Origin: an uncultured Verrucomicrobiales bacterium
Lineage (GTDB): Bacteria; Verrucomicrobiota; Verrucomicrobiia; Verrucomicrobiales; Akkermansiaceae
Reading direction: 5' to 3'
DNA length: 64,000 nt
Assembly (NCBI GenBank): GCA_949373085.1
Contig: CASICJ010000002.1
Span: 124,001 to 188,000, forward strand
Under the pieces are notes generated by a model. It made no database searches. It was not told where the DNA came from and saw only the letters and a program-made list of their open reading frames with translations. This document shows positions 9,487 to 17,689 of this stretch, piece by piece. The translations under genes were made by a program, and so were the position numbers. Within the stretch, counting starts at the first letter, position 1, and each line of letters begins with the position of its first letter.

Positions 9487-11715
9487 ATGCGCATTTACTT
9501 TTCAATCTTACCTCTTATTTGCTTTTTTCAGCTGACATCATGTTCCGAGGAAAAAACCACGGAAAAAAAAGATGTCGAAACGGACTATTTTTCCGACACC
9601 AAAATTAAGGATAGCGCTGATGATTTTAAAAATGAAATGGCCACAGGCGAGACTGATTTCCTCAGATCTTTATCCACCCACCAGATTGCTTGGCAAAAGT
9701 GGAATCAAAAGATTCTTGAAAAAGCCAAGAATACGCAGCGCCCGATATTTGCCCTCTTGTGCTCTCCACTAGGAAGCGCCTCGCGCACTGTCGTTGATGA
9801 GCTAAACGAGAATCAAGACCTCCGGGAAATAATCTCCAGCCAAGCGGTCTGCACCGTGATTGACTCATCTGTAAACCCCGAAATAGCTAATTTGGGATAC
9901 CGTCTCTCTGCCGAAAACAAAAAAAGTGCTGCTTTCCCCATGATTATTTGGCTTAGCCATGAAGGCTCGCCCATTGCTTGGGACCCCGTTGGAGACATCT
10001 CAGGGCGCGAGTTGAAAGTCATCGTTTCAAACCTTGCAAACGTGGTAGAGGACCTCTGGAACGAATCCTCTCGATACACGGTTGAAAACAGCCGAAGCGA
10101 AAATGAAAAAAGACAGCTTCGCTTAGAACCAAACATCGAGGAACTTAAACAGCCGATAACACGAAATGAACTCTTTCAAAGAGAAGCTCGCCAGCTCAGT
10201 TCTCTTTACAACTTCGGAGAAAAAAATCTGGATTTCATCGGGGGATTAATTCCCTCCAGCAGCATCGAACTTCTAGCTATCGGATCACATTCGGTAAGCT
10301 TGACCAAAGATGTTCGCGAGCAAAGCAGAAAAGCAGCTAAGGCAATGACCCTAGAGCTAACCTCGGGGGCCCTTAAAGATCACCTAACAGGTTCTTATTT
10401 CTACGCGCGGAGAACAGACGATTGGACGCTCCCCTTTTTTTCCAAAGACCTTCTTTCCCAAGCCAAAGTCGCCGCAACATTAATGAAAGTTGGTAATCTT
10501 CTTGGTGACGAACAATTTACCCAGCAAGGCCTAAAATTACTTGAACTCCTCGAATCCGAATGGCTTGCGAAAGAAATTTCTAGTAAATGCCCAAATGGTA
10601 ACGCTGATACAACTGGAGGTTTTCTCTGGGATTATAGGACTCTTAAAAAAATCCTAACTCCAGACCAGCTTAAGGTAGCCATCATTGCATTTTCCCTGGA
10701 ACCAACCGGTAATATTCCACTCGAAACCGATCCTCTTGGAGACTATTACAACCTCAATTCACTTCGAGGTAAAACTTCCAACCAAGAGCTCGCCGATAAA
10801 CTTCAAATTTCGTTGGAAGGAGCTTCAAAGGCCGTGGAGACCATTAAATCTAAACTGCTGACAGATCGCAGGGAGAACATTAAAATAACGGAAGAAAGCA
10901 CCTTGACTGTTAAAGATCTGGCCTTGGTTTTAAGAGCTCAAATCCTAAGAGCCAATCATACTGGATCACCAGCACATTTCGACGCAGCAAAGGCAACCGC
11001 GAATAGAATTTTATCTAATTACTGGAAATCCGAAAAAGGACTACTCCGCATTTCGGCGGATTTAACAATGGTCCCTGCACGATGTCAGGACGCTATGGCA
11101 GTTGGCAGATCTTTGAACGAACTTTACCAAGCGACTCTCGACCAACATTGGCTAAAAAGCGCAACTGAAATTGTAGATCATAACATTCAGAAATTTGGCT
11201 TTTCAGGAAAGATTCTGACCGAACTTTCGAAAGAAGAACAGATTGTCCCTTTAAGGCAATTCAGTGTGAGTATGGTTTTTGGTGAATCCACCCTAGGCAT
11301 CTCTGATCAAACTTTGAGCCGGCTTTATGCCCTGACCGGAAAAGAGGTTTATGGTGGCATCCTAGACGCCCACCGACGATATATCGCCCGTCAGGCGAAG
11401 GACAGAGTGGTTTACCATACCGATTACATTTCATCATGTTCGCTTGGCGATTCCGCTCTAATAGCAGTTCTCCAAGGAGATATAGCCAGTGAACTTGGCA
11501 AACAATTCATTTCTACTCTGAACGCTCCAAAACGTCTATCGTTCCTCACCATTCGCCCGGAATCCACAAACCCGCTTCTCTCGCCCCTCGCCGGGCTCCC
11601 ACCAGCGAAAGGCACAGCTTCTGTTGTTCTGACTCGCGGCGGCGAAGTTCTCGGACAGGTCTTTACAATTGAGGAACTTATCGAACTTCTTGACTCGGTC
11701 ATCTCCGGTGAGTGA
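9487..11715 (+). CDS. YyaL/DUF255-like thioredoxin-fold plus (alpha/alpha)-barrel lipoprotein
   Basis: Lipobox-like SILPLICFFQLTSC; HQIAWQKWNQKILEKAKNTQRPIFALLCSP aligns by eye with the DUF255 pattern; TGGFLWDYRTLKKILTPDQ and ADKLQISLEGASKAVETIKSKLLTDRREN match YyaL-type segments. Confidence 0.65.
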   Translation: MRIYFSILPLICFFQLTSCSEEKTTEKKDVETDYFSDTKIKDSADDFKNEMATGETDFLRSLSTHQIAWQKWNQKILEKAKNTQRPIFALLCSPLGSASRTVVDELNENQDLREIISSQAVCTVIDSSVNPEIANLGYRLSAENKKSAAFPMIIWLSHEGSPIAWDPVGDISGRELKVIVSNLANVVEDLWNESSRYTVENSRSENEKRQLRLEPNIEELKQPITRNELFQREARQLSSLYNFGEKNLDFIGGLIPSSSIELLAIGSHSVSLTKDVREQSRKAAKAMTLELTSGALKDHLTGSYFYARRTDDWTLPFFSKDLLSQAKVAATLMKVGNLLGDEQFTQQGLKLLELLESEWLAKEISSKCPNGNADTTGGFLWDYRTLKKILTPDQLKVAIIAFSLEPTGNIPLETDPLGDYYNLNSLRGKTSNQELADKLQISLEGASKAVETIKSKLLTDRRENIKITEESTLTVKDLALVLRAQILRANHTGSPAHFDAAKATANRILSNYWKSEKGLLRISADLTMVPARCQDAMAVGRSLNELYQATLDQHWLKSATEIVDHNIQKFGFSGKILTELSKEEQIVPLRQFSVSMVFGESTLGISDQTLSRLYALTGKEVYGGILDAHRRYIARQAKDRVVYHTDYISSCSLGDSALIAVLQGDIASELGKQFISTLNAPKRLSFLTIRPESTNPLLSPLAGLPPAKGTASVVLTRGGEVLGQVFTIEELIELLDSVISGE

Positions 11716-11754
11716 GTGTCTTCCCGCCTCAAACTTTTTTCTTCACCCTATTCT

Positions 11755-12345
11755 ATGAGCAACCGCACCGCATCACAGGCACGTAATACCGCCGAAACTA
11801 AGATTAAGATCAGCCTCGATCTTGATGGTTCCGGCAAATCTTCAATTGCCACTAGGATTCCATTTTTTGATCACATGTTAACCCTCTTCTCACGTCACTC
11901 GCTCATCGACTTGAATGTCGAAGTCGATGGTGATGTCGAAGTCGATTTCCACCACACCGTAGAAGACACTGGTATTGTCCTAGGTGAGTGCATCAACTCC
12001 GCGATGGGAGACAAGGATGGTATTCGGCGCTACGGACACGCCTACGTCCCAATGGACGAGACCCTTTGCCGCAGCGTGATCGATCTGAGCAACCGACCAC
12101 AACTTGAACTCCGAACGCCTGAGCAAACTGCAGATGCTCAGAACTTCCCTTTTACCCTCGTGGAAGAATTCTGCCGCGCACTCGCTTCAAACCTTCGCTG
12201 CAACCTCCACATCGAGGTTCTTTATGGCCGCGACGGGCACCACATTGCCGAGTCGATTTTTAAATCCATGGCTGTCGCACTTCGCATCGCTTCGGAGAAC
12301 GACCCACGACGCAAAGGAATCCCATCCACCAAGGAAGTCCTCTGA
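11755..12345 (+). CDS. hisB: Imidazoleglycerol-phosphate dehydratase
   Basis: RNTAETKIKISLDLDG...FFDHMLTLFSRHS...DFHHTVEDTGIVLGE...GHHIAESIFKS: diagnostic HisB motifs. Confidence 0.97.
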   Translation: MSNRTASQARNTAETKIKISLDLDGSGKSSIATRIPFFDHMLTLFSRHSLIDLNVEVDGDVEVDFHHTVEDTGIVLGECINSAMGDKDGIRRYGHAYVPMDETLCRSVIDLSNRPQLELRTPEQTADAQNFPFTLVEEFCRALASNLRCNLHIEVLYGRDGHHIAESIFKSMAVALRIASENDPRRKGIPSTKEVL

Positions 12346-12351
12346 ATCGAC

Positions 12352-12963
12352 ATGAAACTCGGAATGATCGACTACGGTCGGGGCAATCTTCGAAGTGTCA
12401 TCAATGCCTGCAAGGCTTTGGGCCATGACCCTACCCTAATTACCAGACCCGAAGAGCTTGAACAATTTACCCACCTCATCTTCCCTGGCCAAGGATCTTT
12501 CGGAGACTGCATGGAAAGCCTACACCGATTGAGACTGGACAAACCTCTTAAAGAATGGATCGCTTTAGGAAAACCCTACTTCGGGATTTGTGTCGGCTTT
12601 CAGCTTCTTTTTGAGGCCAGCGAGGAATCTCCCGGCACCACCGGACTAGGAGTCGTCTCCGGGACCGTCAAACGGTTTACCAGCAAAGACATTAAAATCC
12701 CTCATATGGGGTGGAATGCCACCCTCCACACGAGAGAGAATTCTCCATACTGGGTAGACTTTAACGCAGCACCCTACTTCTATTTCGTTCACTCGTATTA
12801 TCCGGACGGTGTGGATTCAAAAATTGTTTCAGCAACCTGTAACTACGGCGACGAAACCTTTTGTGCAGCTATTGAGAAAGGAAGCCTCTTTGCCACGCAG
12901 TTTCACCCCGAAAAAAGCCAACATGCCGGTCTCAAACTACTCGAAAACTTTTTTAATGCCTAA
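12352..12963 (+). CDS. hisH: Imidazole glycerol phosphate synthase, glutamine amidotransferase subunit
   Basis: MKLGMIDYGRGNLRSV...FPGQGSFGDCM...YFGICVGFQLLF...FATQFHPEKS. Confidence 0.97.
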   Translation: MKLGMIDYGRGNLRSVINACKALGHDPTLITRPEELEQFTHLIFPGQGSFGDCMESLHRLRLDKPLKEWIALGKPYFGICVGFQLLFEASEESPGTTGLGVVSGTVKRFTSKDIKIPHMGWNATLHTRENSPYWVDFNAAPYFYFVHSYYPDGVDSKIVSATCNYGDETFCAAIEKGSLFATQFHPEKSQHAGLKLLENFFNA

Positions 12964-13037
12964 ATCACATAGGGTGACACTAAAAAAACTGGCCGTTTCC
13001 GCTCAGCTTTTTGAAGAAGTAGAGTAGAAAAGGCGCT

Positions 13038-13301
13038 TTAAATCAGGCCTGCTTTCTTCAGCGTCGCGTATGCACCATTCTTATTGATGGTTTTAAGCGC
13101 TTTAGCACTTGCCTTAACGCGAACATACTTTCCGAGCTCCGGAACCCAGACTCGCTTGGTGTGAAGGTTAGGAGAAACTTTGCGCTTCACCGTCTTGGTT
13201 ACGTGACGGCCAATGCCGCCTTTCTTCTTAGCCAAACCAGAACGGTGGATTTTACGTCCAACACGAACTTTAGAACCGCGGATGCTGCATACTCTTGCCA
13301 T
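13038..13301 (-). CDS. rpmB: 50S ribosomal protein L28
   Basis: MARVCSIRGSKVRVGRKIHRSGLAKKKGG...HTKRVWVPELGKYVRVKASAKALKTINKNG. Confidence 0.95.
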   Translation of the reverse strand: MARVCSIRGSKVRVGRKIHRSGLAKKKGGIGRHVTKTVKRKVSPNLHTKRVWVPELGKYVRVKASAKALKTINKNGAYATLKKAGLI

Positions 13302-13444
13302 AAATCTTGAAAACTAGTGGAGAGGTGAGATATGCGAAATTCAGAATGGGTCAAGCCGTTTCCGGAAATTCCTTAAGGTTTTTCATTCCTATTATTTAAT
13401 AGGATGAACTGGAAATCCCCTTTCATGTATGATTTTCTCGCTTT

Positions 13445-14260
13445 ATGGACGCTCCGATTCTCCTTGATTACTTAAAACAGCTCGAAAAACAGGGAATCGA
13501 CCATGTGGAAATCGACGACCACGCACGGTCAGTTCTTCGCGAGCTCTACACCCGCGGAAGTGCCCGTCGCCCCGCGAAACCCAATATGGTTGAAACGAGT
13601 GAGCAATTGCAATCGAACTCGATTGTCGCGCAAGGTAACACCGCAGCCGAGAAAATAGCCTCGCTCGCCAACATCGCCAAAACCTGGCAACCAGCACGAT
13701 CCCTTGGCAGCCTCCGGGATACGATGGTTTTCTCCGCCGGTAATCCCGAAGCTGATTTCATGCTCGTCGGCGAAGCCCCTGGATTTCAAGAAGAACAAAA
13801 ATGCGAACCTTTCGTCGGCCCAGCTGGAGAAAAACTTAATCAAATCCTCGAAGCTATGGGGCTCGCACGCGAAAAAGTCTATATTTCCAATGTTTGCAAA
13901 TTCCGGCCTACTACCCGGAACCAGACAACTAACAACCGCAAACCCTCTCCCGAAGAAATGGCAACCTCGCTTCCATTTGTGAAGGCCGAGATTGATATCG
14001 TGAAACCACGCGTCATCGTTGCGCTTGGAGGCAGCGCAGCTCAAGGCCTACTTGGGTCTGATAAACCAGTTGGCCAACTACGTGAATCCTGGCACCAATT
14101 CCAAGGCATTCCTCTCCGTGTTACCTACCACCCTTCCTATCTTTTAAGGCAAGAGGACGGACTCGGCGAAAAACTCAAGGTCTGGGAGGATATGCTGGCG
14201 GTCATGGAAAAATTGAGCCTGCCAGTTTCCGAAAAACAACGCAGCTACTTCAAGAAGTAA
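13445..14260 (+). CDS. Uracil-DNA glycosylase family 4/5-like protein (apparently without Fe-S ligand cysteines)
   Basis: GEAPGFQEEQKCEPFVGPAGEKLNQILEAMGL.REKVYISNVCKFRP...VIVALGGSAAQGLLG...VTYHPSYLLR. Confidence 0.85.
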   Translation: MDAPILLDYLKQLEKQGIDHVEIDDHARSVLRELYTRGSARRPAKPNMVETSEQLQSNSIVAQGNTAAEKIASLANIAKTWQPARSLGSLRDTMVFSAGNPEADFMLVGEAPGFQEEQKCEPFVGPAGEKLNQILEAMGLAREKVYISNVCKFRPTTRNQTTNNRKPSPEEMATSLPFVKAEIDIVKPRVIVALGGSAAQGLLGSDKPVGQLRESWHQFQGIPLRVTYHPSYLLRQEDGLGEKLKVWEDMLAVMEKLSLPVSEKQRSYFKK

Positions 14261-15082
14261 TCAACTTTGGCTAAAAAAAATCATTCCCGCGATTCCGGCT
14301 GTAAAGCAGTAATAAGCAAAATACTCCAACTTTCCTCGCTTCACCGCCCCCATCACGACGTAAATTGCAAATAGACCTACGAAAGCAGCCGCAATCGCAC
14401 CGGCAACATAAGGACCGTTAAAACAAGAATTGAGAGCTCTCGTAAGGGATTCCGTCTGCTCCATTTGCTCCTTTAAAGTCAGCACAAATCCGCCAATGAT
14501 CGCCGGGATCGACATTAGGAAGGAAAATTCTGCAGCTTTCCCCGCCTTTACCCCGCTCACTAAGCCAGCCGCGATCGTCGAGCCTGAGCGTGAAATCCCG
14601 GGCAAAATAGCAAAAGCCTGTCCGATCCCCATAATGACAGAACTCTTAAGACCCAGCTTGGCAGCTTTCCCTTTCAGTATCCTGGGAACAAATAGGATAA
14701 ATCCCGTCACAATCAAAAGACCTGAAACAAAAACCGGCTTTCCGGGTGCCGCAGCAAAGAAATCCTTAAAAAGCAATGCTGCGACCACAGCCGGAACTGT
14801 AGCTACCCCAAGCCAAACAATCATCATCCGTTCCTCCTTCATCTCATTATTGAAAAGTGACAGAACCAATCTCCACAAAGCCTTCTTAAAGAAAATCAGC
14901 ACGCTAACTAGGGTTCCTAAGTGGAGAATGATTTCAAACGAAAGATCCGGCTGATGCTCTCCTCCCACCTCCCGAATCCCAAGTAGATACTGCGTTAGCA
15001 CGATATGTCCCGAAGACGACACGGGAAGAAACTCCGCCAATCCTTGCACAATCCCCACGATGACTGCCTTCCAAATTTCCAT
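14261..15082 (-). CDS. uppP: Undecaprenyl-diphosphatase
   Basis: IVQGLAEFLPVSSSGHIVLTQYLLG and LPGISRSGSTIAAGL motifs. Confidence 0.96.
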   Translation of the reverse strand: MEIWKAVIVGIVQGLAEFLPVSSSGHIVLTQYLLGIREVGGEHQPDLSFEIILHLGTLVSVLIFFKKALWRLVLSLFNNEMKEERMMIVWLGVATVPAVVAALLFKDFFAAAPGKPVFVSGLLIVTGFILFVPRILKGKAAKLGLKSSVIMGIGQAFAILPGISRSGSTIAAGLVSGVKAGKAAEFSFLMSIPAIIGGFVLTLKEQMEQTESLTRALNSCFNGPYVAGAIAAAFVGLFAIYVVMGAVKRGKLEYFAYYCFTAGIAGMIFFSQS

Positions 15083-15186
15083 ATCCTTATTTAGGATTAA
15101 CCTCCCTCTCCCTAGCCGGCAAGCCCCACATCACCTCCCTCAAAATTTTATTTCGCATTTCCCGATCTCTCAGGTATGCTGATGCT

Positions 15187-15615
15187 ATGAAAGCAACAGT
15201 AATATTGTTCGCCCTCGTTTCACTTCTTGCCTCCTGCAGCCAGAAAGGCAACCCCGTTGCTCCGGCAGCCAATACCGGTAATCAATATGGGGTCCCAAAT
15301 TCCGGAGCTCCGGGAGGTTACAATCCTCCCTATCAGCCGGTTGCCCCGATCAATCCTCCTGCAACTCAATTACCCGCCCCCTACGGAACTCCAGCTGTTG
15401 CAATCGCACCTTACACACCCCCAACTACCACTCCGGCCCCAGCTCCAGCCCCGTCCCCCGATTTAAACGGGAACGTTTACACGATTAAGGCTGGCGATTC
15501 TCTTTGGGGAATCGCACGTAAGTTTGGAACATCCGTAAATGCTGTCAAGGAAACGAACGGTATGACAAGCAATACCATTATTGAAGGACGTAGTCTCATA
15601 ATTCCCGGAAGATAA
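15187..15615 (+). CDS. LysM-domain lipoprotein
   Basis: Lipobox VSLLASC; Pro-rich linker; C-terminal YTIKAGDSLWGIARKFGTSVNAVKETNGMTSNTIIEGRSLIIP. Confidence 0.9.
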   Translation: MKATVILFALVSLLASCSQKGNPVAPAANTGNQYGVPNSGAPGGYNPPYQPVAPINPPATQLPAPYGTPAVAIAPYTPPTTTPAPAPAPSPDLNGNVYTIKAGDSLWGIARKFGTSVNAVKETNGMTSNTIIEGRSLIIPGR

Positions 15616-15645
15616 TTTATCGGATTACGAACCTTTCATTAATCG

Positions 15646-15677
15646 GTGGGCTAGACTATTTTCTGGCCCACTTTTTT
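15646..15677 (+). terminator. Rho-independent terminator after LysM gene
   Basis: GTGGGCTAGA-CTATT-TTCTGGCCCAC followed by TTTTTT. Confidence 0.7.
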
Positions 15678-15683
15678 ATACCA

Positions 15684-16615
15684 ATGAAAATTTTTCTGAC
15701 GGCCCTTCTCTCTCTCTTCCCGCCCTCACCCAAGAAATACCGAACGATAGAGAAAAAATTCTCGATGCCCTCCTAAACGCACCTGATCGAGCTTCACTAT
15801 ACCAAGCGATCAAAGCAGGAAAAGCCGCATCTCTTCCGGATCAACTGTTTCTTGAAGCTCGTTTTGTCTTTCTTGTAAACGAAGATAATAGCGCTGCACT
15901 GGCTACGCTCTCACCAGAGCTTGAAGCGCACCTCCCAAAATTTTCTCCAGACAACACCATGCTCTTTGCAGTAAGGGAAGATTTCGCAAGCATCGTGCAA
16001 TACACTAAGGCTCTATCCGCCCTTCAAAAAAACGAAATCACACTTTTTAAAAAACATATTACTGAAGCTTTTTAGCTAGCCCCTTCCCACGCCGCCCAAT
16101 TCGCACCCTTGATCGATGACATCCGTATCAATGAAGCGATAAAAAATTTTACCTTAAATCTTAACCTAAAATTTGAAGACCAAAAGCGAGGGGGTGAATC
16201 AAAGTCTTTAAAATCTATCGCAGGGGACTCACCAGCTTTTCTCATTCATTTCTGGAATCCTTGGGTGAACCAATCCATGGCAGCAATGAGAGTATTTCTG
16301 AAACTTTGCGCCACTCTCATCGAAAATAAAATTCCCGTAGCTTCCATTCTTTTGGGCAGCACAAGTGCAGACAGACGGGCTGGAGATGATTTTAGAGCTC
16401 AGAAAAAACACGAAAACACAGGGCACTGGCTCGTCGATACTGAGAAGTTATCATTGGGATCGTTAATGCGCCTTTCCTCTTTCCCAACTGTTGTTTTAGT
16501 ATCAGACAAAGGGAAGATCCTCTTCAATGGAGACCCTGCCAATCGCCGCCTTTGGGAAACTTTAACAGCCATTAAACCAGAAATAAATTTCCCTACGATA
16601 GATGTCGTACTTTAA
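15684..16615 (+). pseudogene. Thioredoxin/TlpA-like fold secreted protein, disrupted by an N-terminal frameshift and an in-frame TAG (16073-16075)
   Basis: MKIFLTALLSLFP / ALTQEIPNDREKILDALLNAPDRASLYQAIKAGKA...KNEITLFKKHITEAF*LAPSHAAQFAPLIDDIRINEAIKNFTLNLNLKFEDQKRGGESKSLKSIAGDSPAFLIHFWNPWVNQSMAAMRVFLKLC.... The TAG is in the same frame as the downstream ORF 16109-16615. Confidence 0.65.
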
Positions 16616-16753
16616 AAAAAAGATGAAAAAAGCGCCTCGGTACTAAAAAATAGCGAATAAGGCCCAAAATATTTGATTGAAAGCATGTGAGATTAAACTT
16701 GAACTATGGTCATGTATTCGGCTTTCTTATTAAAACCAATCGATTAGACAGTA

Positions 16754-17593
16754 GTGTCCCCTTACGACGAACCATCTCCTCAAGAACTTCATGCCCTCGC
16801 CATTCTATGGAACGAGGGCCCAAGTACAGTAGGTTTCGTACATGAAATAATGAATTCCGATGGTGGTGATCGCACCTACACCACCGCCCTAGCTGTCATG
16901 CGCAACCTTGAGAAAAAGAGGCTTGCTGTTCGGAATACTCAGGGACGAGCACATGTCTACGAAGCTAAGGTGAGTCGCGAAATCATCCTCAGGCCCCGCC
17001 TACAGGACCTCGTTCAAAACAGTTTTGGAGGAAGCCTTGGACAGGCAATCCTCTCCCTAATCTCAGTTGGCGTCATGACGCCCGAAGAGAAAACCGCGGT
17101 AACCCGCGTAATTAAACAGCACAAAGCCATGGCTGCAAAAAAGAAGACCACAAAAAAGAAGGCCGCCAAAAAGGCCGCCAAAAAACCAGTGGCTACCAAG
17201 AAAAAGGTAGCCAAGAAGAAAGTCGCTAGAAAAGCGGCTGCTAAAAAAGTAGCTAAAAAGCCCGCCAAGAAAAAGGTAGCTAAAAAAGCCGCTAAGAAAA
17301 AGGTAGCTAAAAAGCCCGCCAAGAAAAAGGTAGCTAAAAAGCCCGCCAAGAAAAAGGTAGCTAAAAAGCCCGCCAAGAAAAAGGTAGCTAAAAAAGCCGC
17401 TAAGAAAAAGGTAGCTAAAAAGCCCGCCAAGAAAAAGGTAGCTAAAAAAGCCGCTAAGAAAAAGGTAGCTAAAAAAGCCGCTAAGAAAAAAGTAGCTAAA
17501 AAGCCCGCCAAGAAAAAGGTAGCTAAAAAAGCCGCCAAGAAAAAGGTAGCCAAAAAAGCCGCTAAGAAAAAAGTAGCTAAAAAGCGTAAGTAA
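16754..17593 (+). CDS. BlaI/MecI/CopY-type winged-helix protein fused to a histone H1-like Lys/Ala-rich C-terminal tail
   Basis: N-terminal ~120 aa: SPQELHALAILWNEGPSTVGFVHEIMN...YTTALAVMRNLEKKRLAVRNTQGRAHVYEAKVSREIILRPRLQDLVQNSFGGS, the BlaI/MecI pattern. C-terminus is (AKKKVAKK[A/P])n. Confidence 0.85.
   Translation: MSPYDEPSPQELHALAILWNEGPSTVGFVHEIMNSDGGDRTYTTALAVMRNLEKKRLAVRNTQGRAHVYEAKVSREIILRPRLQDLVQNSFGGSLGQAILSLISVGVMTPEEKTAVTRVIKQHKAMAAKKKTTKKKAAKKAAKKPVATKKKVAKKKVARKAAAKKVAKKPAKKKVAKKAAKKKVAKKPAKKKVAKKPAKKKVAKKPAKKKVAKKAAKKKVAKKPAKKKVAKKAAKKKVAKKAAKKKVAKKPAKKKVAKKAAKKKVAKKAAKKKVAKKRK
17264..17587 (+). repeat. Coding minisatellite: 12 x 27-bp tandem units encoding AKKKVAKK[A/P/R]
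   Basis: Units with last residue A,P,P,P,A,P,A,A,P,A,A,R in order; 12 x 27 = 324 bp, followed by one Lys codon and TAA at 17591-17593. Confidence 0.95.
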
Positions 17594-17621
17594 GGATTTC
17601 TTTCCCTACTGAGCAATTTTC

Positions 17622-17650
17622 AAGGGACACTCCGTAGGAGTGTCCCTTTT
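17622..17650 (+). terminator. Rho-independent terminator after the BlaI-H1 fusion gene
   Basis: AAGGGACACTCC-GTA-GGAGTGTCCCTTTT perfect stem plus T run. Confidence 0.85.
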
Positions 17651-17689
17651 CTCTTTTCTAGACCTTATTTCCAAGACATCCTTTCGATC

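Noticed and set aside
13529-14044. 171-aa minus-strand ORF
   Set aside because: Fully antisense to the convincing UDG gene; composition of an overlap artefact.
17264-17587. CRISPR-like regular repeat array
   Set aside because: Units are contiguous 27-bp coding repeats with no spacers and an intact reading frame.
17014-17616. 200-aa minus-strand ORF of hydrophobic FLAAFLATFF repeats
   Set aside because: It is the antisense shadow of the Lys/Ala codon minisatellite (KKVAKK in reverse); repeat-driven openness, no independent coding support.
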